64,000 bases of DNA from Pseudomonas silesiensis (GTDB lineage: Bacteria; Pseudomonadota; Gammaproteobacteria; Pseudomonadales; Pseudomonadaceae). Below the pieces are notes generated by a model, which saw only the letters and a list, made by a program, of their open reading frames with translations, was not told the origin of the DNA and made no database searches. A program made the position numbers and the translations under genes. Shown here in pieces: positions 46,736 to 56,400 of this stretch. The stretch covers positions 496,001-560,000 of the forward strand of contig NZ_CP014870.1 in the NCBI RefSeq assembly GCF_001661075.1, in the 5' to 3' direction. Position 1 is the first letter of the stretch; every line of letters starts with the position of its first letter.

Positions 46736-47860
46736 CTAGGTCCGGCGAGGCAACACCACGGTAAACAGCGTGCCATCGGCCTCACTGGAGCTGACCTCGA
46801 TCGTCCCGGCATGCGCGTTGACCACTTCCTTGACGATAAACAGGCCCAGGCCGAGGCTGGTGGAGGGCTGGCCGAGTTCTTCGTCGGCACTGCGCACCAA
46901 GGGGTCGAAGATAGTGCCAATGGCATTCTCGGGAATCGGCGTGCCGTAGTTATGCACCGTGAGACGAACCGTATCTGGCTCGCCAGTGAGCTTTATCGTC
47001 ACATCCCGCTTGTTCGAACCATGCTGCAATGCGTTGCCGATCAGGTTTTGCAGGAGTTGACCCAGGCGCCCTGCATCCCAGACGCCTCGGGTGTCTCCCG
47101 ATACGTTGAGTATCGGATCGCACTCCGGGTTGCCGGCACAGGCTTCGGCGATCGCGGCATGGGCTGCGTCCGCCAGATCCATGGGGACAGGCTCGATGGG
47201 CAGGCTCTTGCCCAGGCGACTGCGCACCAGCTCCAGCAAATCGCCGACCATCACCGCCATGTGCCGCGCGCCGCGCTTGATGTTGATCGCGCAGGTCAGC
47301 GCATCGCCCTCGAGCGTCGCCTTGCGCATCAGCAGTTCAGTGGACATGCTCACCGCTTGCAGCGGCGCACGCAGGTCATGGCCGAGAATCGCCAGAAAGA
47401 TGTCCCGCGAACGGTTGACCTGTTCGGCATAGGCCGCGGTGGACTCGGCAAGGGCTTCGTCGATGGCTTCATTGAAGCGGATCATGTCCTGGAAGTACGT
47501 CATGTCCGGCGATTCCAGGCTGTCGACCCACAGACGAATCACGCAGGCCCGCAAATGGCGGAACTCGGACGTCATTTGCACCAGGTCGAACCCGACGTTG
47601 TGGCGCAGCTCGCCATGACAGGCTGCGGCCTGGTCCAGGCTCGGAGTTTTCTCCGGGCCTTCGCCTTTGGCCTTGGCCGCCTGTTCGCAGGCGGTCTGTG
47701 TCTTACACATATCGGTTGAGGCGGCGAGCAGGATCGACTTCGCGTGATCGCGCAAGGTCGTGCGGTCCAGCGAATCGTCGGCGCTGATGAATTCGGCAAA
47801 TACTTCCCATTCATCAACGATGCGATCCACGTGCTGCACGATGAATTCAGATAAACGCAT
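46736..47860 (-). CDS. Sensor histidine kinase with RsbRD-like N-terminus
   Basis: 374 residues and no membrane segment. The N-terminal 140 or so residues (MRLSEFIVQHVDRIVDEWEV) resemble the helical RsbRD/sensor-globin-like input domain. The HisKA box is FLAILGHDLRAPLQ with the phospho-His. The ATPase domain has the N box LLQNLIGNALQHGSNK and G boxes ending in SLGLGLFIVKEVV. No response regulator is adjacent, so it is an orphan kinase. The upstream start codon choice (47860) gives the family-like beginning; the ribosome-binding site is weak. Confidence 0.88.
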   Translation of the reverse strand: MRLSEFIVQHVDRIVDEWEVFAEFISADDSLDRTTLRDHAKSILLAASTDMCKTQTACEQAAKAKGEGPEKTPSLDQAAACHGELRHNVGFDLVQMTSEFRHLRACVIRLWVDSLESPDMTYFQDMIRFNEAIDEALAESTAAYAEQVNRSRDIFLAILGHDLRAPLQAVSMSTELLMRKATLEGDALTCAINIKRGARHMAVMVGDLLELVRSRLGKSLPIEPVPMDLADAAHAAIAEACAGNPECDPILNVSGDTRGVWDAGRLGQLLQNLIGNALQHGSNKRDVTIKLTGEPDTVRLTVHNYGTPIPENAIGTIFDPLVRSADEELGQPSTSLGLGLFIVKEVVNAHAGTIEVSSSEADGTLFTVVLPRRT

Positions 47861-48081
47861 GGCTTTGCATCTGCATGGCAATGATAGCCAATGAGTGTGG
47901 CGCATCCTGACGCCTTTGTCCTGTCCCTGCTGCACGCGCCGATGAAGCGGTATGGATGCGCAGACAAGGTAGTAATTAATTGTTTTTTGATGCTGTTAAT
48001 TGAATGGTTATGGCCGCTTGCTCAGACTTTATTCGATGGATTTTCGATTTGTTGTTTCAGGTGTGTGGTGAGTAAATTGAA

Positions 48082-48095
48082 AGTTCAATTGAACT
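48082..48095. promoter_or_regulatory. 14-bp perfect palindrome upstream of the first NEL gene
   Basis: AGTTCAATTGAACT ends 17 bases before the ATG at 48113 and overlaps a second palindrome, TTGAA-AG-TTCAA. The position suits an operator that blocks transcription or translation. No known regulator is assigned. Confidence 0.45.
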
Positions 48096-48112
48096 GCATA
48101 CGGATATGCGAC

Positions 48113-51100
48113 ATGTCTGAATCTCTTATGGAAAACACCACGGTTGATGCGCCCGGCGCTGATGAAAAGGGTCGTCACTTCGACTTCTTAAAAAGCACTA
48201 TTCCCGAATGCCTTGTTCAGGCCTCGCCGCTACGGCGCAAGGTGCTCAAAGACACTAAACCGACTCTTCCAGATTGGTATGAACATTGTTCGCCGGATCA
48301 GCGCAGTGTACTGAAAGGGCTAATAGAAGCTGACTGTCATACGCAGAATAAATGGGACAAGACCTTGGCTGCCGTGGACAGTGTCACCGCTTATGCAAAG
48401 CCCTTGTTGACGGCTGCTTTGGCCAAAGCGGGTATTGAGCTGGATGTCGAGAAAACCTGGGTACGTCTCTACTACCCGATAGATTACAAGTTTTTCGGTA
48501 TTCCGACGGGCGTGAACACTGGCGATGTACGTAGCAGGACCTTCTCGTTGCTGCAGGCGGCATTGCATAATTTCGAAGCCTTCGAGGCCGATGAGCGTTA
48601 CTTTGATAAAGACTCTACGTTCATTACCGAGCCCGATGTGCAGGGTCGCTTCGAGGTTGTTTCTTCCGGCCTGAAAATTTCGCAGTTCGTCACAATCTGT
48701 AGAAACCTGGATATAGGTGGCCAGTATGAAACCTATATCAAGGACTTCCTTTACGAAGGGGGCACTGCGCATCAGCAGGCGTTAAGCCAAGCGTTCATCG
48801 ATAGTAAAAAAACCGCCCTGAAGGCCGCCGCCTATGCAGCCCTCCTGAAAAGTGATATCGAACTCGCACATTACGAAATGTTAGTCGAGCTGATCAACGA
48901 GCAGAATATCGTCAGGGATAAAAGCAGCCGACGCCCCATCAGCTACAGCCCGCTTCGGTTGATGGGGTACGAAATCGCCGAGTGTGCGGTGTTTTTTCCA
49001 ACCCACGCCAATCGTTACGATTGCAGCTATGTCATTGCCTGGATTCCGGACGATCCCGAACACCCGATAAAAAAATACGCCTCGTTCGCTGACCTCGAAG
49101 CGCAACTGACCCATCAACTGATGTACCGGCCACCGGGCAGCCGAATCGATAGCGCCAGGGACGCGCTCACCGACTATCAACGCTTTTTCAGCCGGTTCAT
49201 CGGCGAAAAGGACCGGGGCCGGTTTTTTCTTCGGTTTACCCAGAAGGTTCTGGACGCGCCGTCCGGCACTTACTGGAAAGACCAGGTGCGCGGTTATCTG
49301 AAGTATGTGAGCCCTGCGTCAAGGTTGGTCGGCCCCATAGCGGATCGGCACTGGCGGCACGACCCGCGGGAGAATATCGATCTGCATGCCGAGCTTTCGC
49401 TGAATTTTCAGTGGGTCGGCATGGCTGGCATCTGGACCGAGATGTTTCGTCAGAAACGTCGACACATGCGAGAGGACGCGCAGGTACTTGCCGTGTCCAC
49501 GGCTGCCGAGGATGACATTACCCGCGAGCGTCGGCTCTCCAATTATCTGAATATCGGCATGTCTGTCGTCGGTATCGCCGCGTTCTTTGTGCCGCCGGTC
49601 GGCGCTGCCCTGCTGCTGGTCACTGCGGACCAGTTGTTGTTCGAGACGATCGAGGGTGTGCGCGAGTTGAGCCAGGGCGACAAGGACGCGGGCTGGGCGC
49701 ACATCACCGATGTGCTGGAAAACCTGGCGACGATGGCGGCACTGGCTCCGGTTTTTCATTACACGGTTTCGCCGTTCATCGAAGGCTTGAAGTCGGTCAC
49801 CTTGCCCAGCGGCAAGACGCGGCTGTGGAAACCCGATCTCAAACCCTACGAGCGCAACGTCGAATTGCCAGCGAACGCCTGGCCCGACAAGCTGGGGCTG
49901 CATCGGCATTCCGGGGAGAATATTCTGCCGCTGGAGGGCAAGCATTACGCGCTGAACAAGGAACCGCACTCCGGAACATACCGAATCAAGCATCCGACGC
50001 GGGAGGACGCCTACCAACCGGCGTTGAACCATAACGGCAACGGGGCCTGGCATCATGAGGTGGAGGCACCCCTGCAGTGGTCGAAACATACCTTGTTACG
50101 GCGCTTGGGACACTCGGTGGACGCCTTCACCGAGAGTGAGCGCGAACACATGCTCAAGGTCAGCGGCACGCATGAGGATGCGCTGCGTCGAATGCATGTC
50201 GAGGGTGAGCCGACGCCGCCAATGCTGGCCGACACCATCAAGCGGTTTCAAGCCTATGCCGATGCCGGCGAAGTCGGCACCCAGATTCGTCGCGGCCAGC
50301 TGCAGGACGACCTTTGCGGCTATGCCGCCTCGTTGATGGTCGAGCTGCCAGGATGGCCTCGCAGCAAAGCCATAGAGGCGTTCGAAGGCCCTGATTTAAG
50401 CGGCGACTCCGTTCAATATGGCGATAGTGCCGCACCGGCCTCGGACGTCATCAGGGTCAGCCGGGCCGAGCTTATGGCGGGGCAATTGCCGGAGCGTGTA
50501 CTCACCTTTCTCAGCGAGGAGCAAATCAAGCGCCTGGTCGGCCAGCATGTCGCGCCGGACCAACAGGCCCTGACGTTGAAAACTCGATTGGCCGACCATG
50601 CGGATCAGGCCAGGGCGCGGATATTCCAGAGTTTATCCAAGGAACGGGAGGAACTGGGCAATCCCCGGACACAGATGATCCAGCGTAGCTTTCCCTCATT
50701 GTCGACCCCCCTCGCAAACGAACTGTTGGAGGAGGCGACACCCGACGAGCTGCGCCAGATGAAAACCACCCGGCGCCTGCCGTTGCAATTGGCGCAGAAA
50801 GCGCGTCTGGCGCAGCAAGAGGTGCGTTTGTCGCGCGCTTATGAGGGGCTTTTCCTGGAGACGCTGGCTGCGCCGGACACTGAAAGCCTGGCCCTGCATA
50901 CACTGGGAAAATTACTCGACGAGCCAGGCGATTTGCGTATCGAGGTCCGGGAGGGCTCCTTCACCGGAGCGATACGTGCCAGCGTCGGCCCCGAAGATGC
51001 CCTTGAGCGCAAAGTGCTGGTTCGTACCGGGGATGGGCAGTACGAAGCACGCGACGCCAGCGACAATCATTTACACGGAGGGGATGACCTGTATGCCGCC

Positions 51101-53359
51101 CTTCAGCACGCCTTGCCGGATGTTCAACGAAGATCCCTGGGGTTGCCCCAGGTGAATCAGGGCGCCGAGCTCAAGGCACTGATCCAGCAACAGGCACTGG
51201 CGCGTGATGAGCTGCGCTCGGTCCTGAACATGCAGGCGCAGCGTCAACCGTTCTTCAAGCCTCTGACGCTGTTGCCCGATGGTCGGCGCGGCTATCCGTT
51301 GAGCGGTCGCGGTCAGGGGATATGGGAGGGGATTATCGAGGAGCGGGTCAAAACGCTCTACCCCGACTTTGTCCGTGAAGAAATCGATGAATTCGTCGCC
51401 GCGCTGAATGCTCAGGACGACTCGCCTGAGCAACAGCTGAAACGGCTGGAGCGTGAATACAAGCAACTGGATCATCGCCTGCAGGCCTGGTTGAGGGCAC
51501 CGAACGAGTATTCTGGCGTAAGAGACAGCCCGCAATACATCAGGGAGTGGGGCGCGAGGATAAAAATCGTCAGAGCCCTCAAGCAGGCCTGGCAAAGGAC
51601 CGGACCTAAAGACTATGACGCCTATGGCAATTATCGCGGCCAGAGCATCGATCTGAGCGATACCTCGTTGCACTACCAGCTGCGCAGCTTGCCGGCGCTG
51701 GAAGCGAATTTCGACCATGTCACCCGGCTGAGATTGAATCGTTCGCAATTCAGCAATGAAGTAGAAGGGTTCCTTGGACATTTTCGCCAGCTTCGCGCCC
51801 TGGATCTATCCAGCAACCAGTTGACCCGCCTGCCTGCAGCGATCAGCGACATGCCGCATCTGCTGGAACTGCATGTGGGCAATAACCAGATCGTGTTGAC
51901 CGGACCAGCCATCGACAGCATCAAGAACCTGACCCGGTTAAAAGTCCTCGGGATGGAAAACAATCCACTGGCCTTATCGCCCGATATCAGCCGTATGCCT
52001 GACTTGCACATCGTGAACCTCTCGAACACCGGCCTCGCCACTTGGCCTAGCGGGACCTTTGCCCTGCCCAGACCCCGGCATTTCGATTTGAGACTGGTCG
52101 ATAACCCCATTACCGAGCTTCCCGTGGTGGCCCCCGGCTCCATCCGGGCTGAAATGGTGGCGCGCACGCTGATCAGTCGCGATCCGCCATGGCTTTCGCC
52201 AGAAAGTCTCACCACGTTCAGAACCTACATTGAATCGGTAGGGCTCAATCCTGACCGTGGTTCGCCCAATTCGGTGATGTCCGATAGCAGTTTCTGGATC
52301 AAGGCGTTGCCACCGGAGGCGCGAGCGACCCCTGAATTACGCGCGTTGAAACGTGATCTGTGGAGCGCGGTGGCGGACGAGTTCGGCTCCGAGGCCTTTT
52401 TTGCTGAAATCCAAAAACTTGCCGGCTCCTCGGATGCCGTGCCCGCGTATCGAACCGAGCTGGCGGACAAGGTCTGGAGAATGCTGCAGGCGGTCGCCGA
52501 AAACACCGAGCTACGCGAGAGGCTGTTCAAAGAAGCGCTGGTTCCTTCCTCCTGTGTCGACTCCGGCGCGCAACTGTTTAACGCCATGGGCGTCGAAGTG
52601 CTGGTGCATGAGGCCTACGGTCTTGTCAGCAAGGATCTGGTGGAAGCGGACCTGGTGAGTCTGGCCAAGGGCAAGTCACGTCTGAACGAACTGGGCAGGA
52701 TAGCCCGCAAGAGGATCTCGGACCTGATGGAGCAAGGCCGCAAACTTCCCGAATATGATCAGGACGGCGACATGATCATGCAGCGGGATGAGGAAGGAAA
52801 CTTTGTCAGGTCGATCGATGAAGTGGAAATTTATCTTTCCTATGTAACCGCGCTGGCTGAACGCCTGGATTTGCCTTGGCAGTCGCGCAGCATGTTGTTC
52901 GAAGAGGAGGACGTCACGCCGTGGATGATAGAGACCGCTTACCAGCAAGTACTGGCGCTCGAGACGGGTGATGATCTGACTGATTTATTGCTTGAGCAGG
53001 ATTTCTGGAGCAAACATATCCAGGGTGCCAACCGGCAGGCCTTCAAGAACCTGCGGCGCAGAACTCACGCGGCATTAGCCCTGCAAACGGCACAAAAAGA
53101 CTGGACGCAAACCTCCGATTCATCGGCGCGCGCACGACTGCGCGAGACCATCACGACATTGGCGACGACGCTTGGCAAACAGCCCGCCGATGTTCCTCCC
53201 GGTCGCGTGATGACGGATGAGGAGTACTGGGCAGAGTGTGATGTGATCAATACCGAAACGACCACCCTGCTGAGGAAACTGACCCGGGAAGCGATGGCCA
53301 GGGCCAAACTTCAAAGAGTCGAAATTCCCTTCGCGGTGCAGTCGAATCAAGCGCCTTGA
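48113..53359 (+). CDS. Giant NEL-type E3 ubiquitin ligase effector-like protein (1)
   Basis: 1748 residues. N-terminal about 450 residues: dermonecrotic-toxin-like (DUF6543) region starting HFDFLKSTIP. A hydrophobic segment (about 477-510, SVVGIAAFFVPPVGAALLLV) could serve membrane insertion. Leucine-rich repeats occupy about 1190-1345 (LRALDLSSNQLTRLPAAISD). The C-terminal NEL domain has the catalytic CxD motif with Cys1481 (SSCVDSGAQLFNAMG), followed by the IpaH-like SIDEVEIYLSYVTALAERLD. NEL enzymes transfer host ubiquitin inside eukaryotic cells. No signal peptide or secretion gene is nearby. I chose the ATG at 48113 by alignment with the paralogue; the frame runs further upstream. Confidence 0.85.
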   Translation: MSESLMENTTVDAPGADEKGRHFDFLKSTIPECLVQASPLRRKVLKDTKPTLPDWYEHCSPDQRSVLKGLIEADCHTQNKWDKTLAAVDSVTAYAKPLLTAALAKAGIELDVEKTWVRLYYPIDYKFFGIPTGVNTGDVRSRTFSLLQAALHNFEAFEADERYFDKDSTFITEPDVQGRFEVVSSGLKISQFVTICRNLDIGGQYETYIKDFLYEGGTAHQQALSQAFIDSKKTALKAAAYAALLKSDIELAHYEMLVELINEQNIVRDKSSRRPISYSPLRLMGYEIAECAVFFPTHANRYDCSYVIAWIPDDPEHPIKKYASFADLEAQLTHQLMYRPPGSRIDSARDALTDYQRFFSRFIGEKDRGRFFLRFTQKVLDAPSGTYWKDQVRGYLKYVSPASRLVGPIADRHWRHDPRENIDLHAELSLNFQWVGMAGIWTEMFRQKRRHMREDAQVLAVSTAAEDDITRERRLSNYLNIGMSVVGIAAFFVPPVGAALLLVTADQLLFETIEGVRELSQGDKDAGWAHITDVLENLATMAALAPVFHYTVSPFIEGLKSVTLPSGKTRLWKPDLKPYERNVELPANAWPDKLGLHRHSGENILPLEGKHYALNKEPHSGTYRIKHPTREDAYQPALNHNGNGAWHHEVEAPLQWSKHTLLRRLGHSVDAFTESEREHMLKVSGTHEDALRRMHVEGEPTPPMLADTIKRFQAYADAGEVGTQIRRGQLQDDLCGYAASLMVELPGWPRSKAIEAFEGPDLSGDSVQYGDSAAPASDVIRVSRAELMAGQLPERVLTFLSEEQIKRLVGQHVAPDQQALTLKTRLADHADQARARIFQSLSKEREELGNPRTQMIQRSFPSLSTPLANELLEEATPDELRQMKTTRRLPLQLAQKARLAQQEVRLSRAYEGLFLETLAAPDTESLALHTLGKLLDEPGDLRIEVREGSFTGAIRASVGPEDALERKVLVRTGDGQYEARDASDNHLHGGDDLYAALQHALPDVQRRSLGLPQVNQGAELKALIQQQALARDELRSVLNMQAQRQPFFKPLTLLPDGRRGYPLSGRGQGIWEGIIEERVKTLYPDFVREEIDEFVAALNAQDDSPEQQLKRLEREYKQLDHRLQAWLRAPNEYSGVRDSPQYIREWGARIKIVRALKQAWQRTGPKDYDAYGNYRGQSIDLSDTSLHYQLRSLPALEANFDHVTRLRLNRSQFSNEVEGFLGHFRQLRALDLSSNQLTRLPAAISDMPHLLELHVGNNQIVLTGPAIDSIKNLTRLKVLGMENNPLALSPDISRMPDLHIVNLSNTGLATWPSGTFALPRPRHFDLRLVDNPITELPVVAPGSIRAEMVARTLISRDPPWLSPESLTTFRTYIESVGLNPDRGSPNSVMSDSSFWIKALPPEARATPELRALKRDLWSAVADEFGSEAFFAEIQKLAGSSDAVPAYRTELADKVWRMLQAVAENTELRERLFKEALVPSSCVDSGAQLFNAMGVEVLVHEAYGLVSKDLVEADLVSLAKGKSRLNELGRIARKRISDLMEQGRKLPEYDQDGDMIMQRDEEGNFVRSIDEVEIYLSYVTALAERLDLPWQSRSMLFEEEDVTPWMIETAYQQVLALETGDDLTDLLLEQDFWSKHIQGANRQAFKNLRRRTHAALALQTAQKDWTQTSDSSARARLRETITTLATTLGKQPADVPPGRVMTDEEYWAECDVINTETTTLLRKLTREAMARAKLQRVEIPFAVQSNQAP

Positions 53360-53466
53360 ACATGACGAGTTGAGGTTTTTTCCCAACAAGCGATACATAT
53401 ATAGGGCTTTTACAACAGGGTCGCTCGTTAGACTGGAAGCTTCATAACCCGTCAAGGACGACCCCT

Positions 53467-56400
53467 ATGCCAGACTCACTGACACCCGTTACCACCCCCG
53501 CAGGTATGTTCAATGCCGACCTGCGGGGTGTCCACTACGACTTCCTGAAAGACCGCGTGCCTACGTGGTTCTCGGGGGCTTCGACGCAACGCCAGTTGGA
53601 ACTTGCCCAACATGAAATGGAGCTGCCCAGCTGGTACCTGACCGCCATGCCCGAGGACAGGACCGCGCTTGCCGACAGTCACATCCAGTATCGCGAAGCC
53701 TTGAACAACATCGAAGACAAGCTCGGCGGCATCGAAGATGTATTGGCCTTCGCCGAACAGCCACTCAAGGACGCGATCAAGAAAGAATTCAAGCTGGATC
53801 TGGACGTCAGGAACACTTATTTCGCGCGCAAATACGGCGTCAAGGATCGAGATGACTTTTATGGTTTCTTTGTCTTCGACCAGCAAAACGATCCGGCGCT
53901 GAAGTACGAGTATCGCGGCATATCGCTGCTCGAGGCCGCCCTGGCCAACTTCGAGCCTGACGAAGAACACAGCAGCCCTTGCACGGATTGTCAGATCATT
54001 ACCACTTGGAGCGATTATGACGGAGACGTCATACCGACGTTCAACGCGGTCAATGGTCAGGCCGTGTCCATTGCGCCGCATGCCTTTGCCAGGCTTTGTC
54101 GCACACTGGATCTGGGCGAGCTGTATCAGAAGCACCTGAAGGCTATCCTGAAGCCCAGGGGTGTGGTCGACCGCAAGGCGCTCAATGACCGGATGGAGGC
54201 GTACCAGCGACAACAGCTGGCGCTGAGCACCGAGATCGGTCGCCGCCAGGCCGCCATGGGCAGCGGCAACAGCACATGGGGCATCAGTGTCGACGCCTGG
54301 CAGATGCTCAAGCAAGTGGTGACCGATCAGAAGGATGTCACCCTGGACGGGAAGCCTGTGACGTTCGCGGCGCTGAAGATCTTCGGCTCTACCCTGGTCG
54401 GCCCCTTGCTGATCGGTCCGGACCGCAAGAACAGTGACAAGGTCGAGCGGCTGCTGGTGTATATCCCCAATGACCCGCAGCAGCCACTCAAGGAATATGC
54501 ATCCAGCGCCGACTTCATGAATGAGCTCAGGACGCGTTTGCACAGTGCCTCGTATCGACGTTTTTTCAGCCGTTTCGTGCCACAGCGGGATCAAGGCATT
54601 TTCTTTCAGCGCTTCAATGCCTTGTATCAGCCCACCGGTTCTGGTGCGGCAGCCGACTTTGCGCTCCAGCCAAATCCGCTGAAACTGCCGCTGGATGAGG
54701 TCGCCATTACCGGCAATCTGTGGGAGCAGTTGCGTCAGGCCCATGTGAACAAGGTTCTTGCCGACGCCAGAGCTGTCGCCGTGCCTACCGGGGACGAGGA
54801 CCGCAAGGCTCGAATGGAGAGGCTGGAGAGCTTCCTGGACGCGGTGAACAGCGTGTTCAACCTGGCGGCTTTCGTGGTGCCGGGGCTGGGGCCGATCATG
54901 CTGGCCGTGGGCGCCGCCCAGATGGGCTCGGAAGTATTTGAAGGCATCGAAGCGTACGAGCAGGGTGACGTGAAAGCCATGTGGGCGCACTTTTCCAGCG
55001 TGGCCCTTAATGTGGCCTTTATCGGTGCCGGGGCCAAGGTCCTCCCCGAAATCAAACTGTCGAGCAGGGTGGATACGCTCAAGCCCGTTACGCTGTCGAA
55101 CGGCAAGCAAGCGCTGTGGAACCCTGATCTTTCGCGCTATAAGGCTCCCGTTGAACTGGAGCCGAATGCAAAGCCCGATAAATTGGGCCTGTTTCAGAAC
55201 AACGGCCAGAAACTCCTGGCCCATGAGGGTGATCACTACGGCATCGTTGAGGACGCTACTCAGTATCGCATCCAGCACCCGACCCGGCCCGAGGCCTATC
55301 GGCCTGTTGTCGAGCACAACGGCGCGGGGGCCTGGAAGACCGAACTCGATGAGCCGCTGACGTGGGACAAGGCGCGCTTGTTGCGCCGACTGGGGGCTTC
55401 AACCCAGGACTTTACGGATGAAAAACTTGAGCAAATCCGGACCGTGGCGGGTGTTTCGGAAGACCAACTGCGACGTTTACATGTCGAGCTCGATCCGCCC
55501 CCGATCATGCTGGACGATACGCTCCAGCGTTTCAGGCTGCATGCCGAAGCGGGTAAGGTCGGCCAACAGATACTGGTCAATCAAGTGCCTGAGCGGTTGC
55601 TGGAGGATGTGGCAAGACTCACGGCCGACTTGCCTCGCTGGCCGGATAACCGGTCCGTGGAAGTCTTTGCTGGCCCTGAGCTGAAAGGGCCGTCGACCCT
55701 CATCGGAAATATTGACGTGGCCAGCGCGAACCGGATCAAGCTGACCCGATCCGAATTGCGCGACGGGCAGTTACCGCAGCGCATAATCGAAACCCTCGGC
55801 GAAGATGAAATCCATCAACTGTTGGGGCAAGCCATTTCCAGCAACAAGGAAGTGCGCATCCAGGCGTTGAAGGACGCGCTGGCGGAGCAGGCGACGCTGC
55901 GCCATAAGCGACTCTTTGATTCGCTGTACAAACAGCACCAGCTCGACGGCGGGGAGCAGGTGCAGCTGCTGACCAATGAGTATCCGGGGTTGCCGAACGC
56001 TGTCGCCGCACGTCTGCTGCAAGAGGCTACCCCGGCCGATCTCGAACACCTGACGAAAAAGCGCACCATTCCCTTGCGCTTGCGCGAACAGGTCCGCCAG
56101 GCCATGCACCGCGTGCGGGTCAGCCGCGCCTATGAAGGGCTGTATCTTGATGGGCTGGAGAACAACGACACGCGGCGATTGGAGCTGGCATCGCTGGCCG
56201 CACTGCCGGGATGGTCGAGCGATGTGCGCATCGAAATTCGTGAGCATTCGTTCACTGGCAAGCTTCACGCCAGTGTCGGTCCAGAAAACGCAACCATCCG
56301 CAAGGTGCTTGTTCTCGAAGACGAGGGCGGTTATCAGGCGCGTGATGAGAGTGATCAACACCTGCACGGTAGCGATGATTTTTTTGCCTCGGTGTTGCAT

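Noticed and set aside
46524..46926. Upstream extension of the RHS gene by 134 codons
   Set aside because: It reads antisense through the end of the sensor kinase and lacks RHS character; the ATG at 46524 has a good ribosome-binding site.
53476..55317. 613-codon frame on the minus strand within the second NEL gene
   Set aside because: Shadow of the plus-strand protein, whose paralogue conserves the plus frame.
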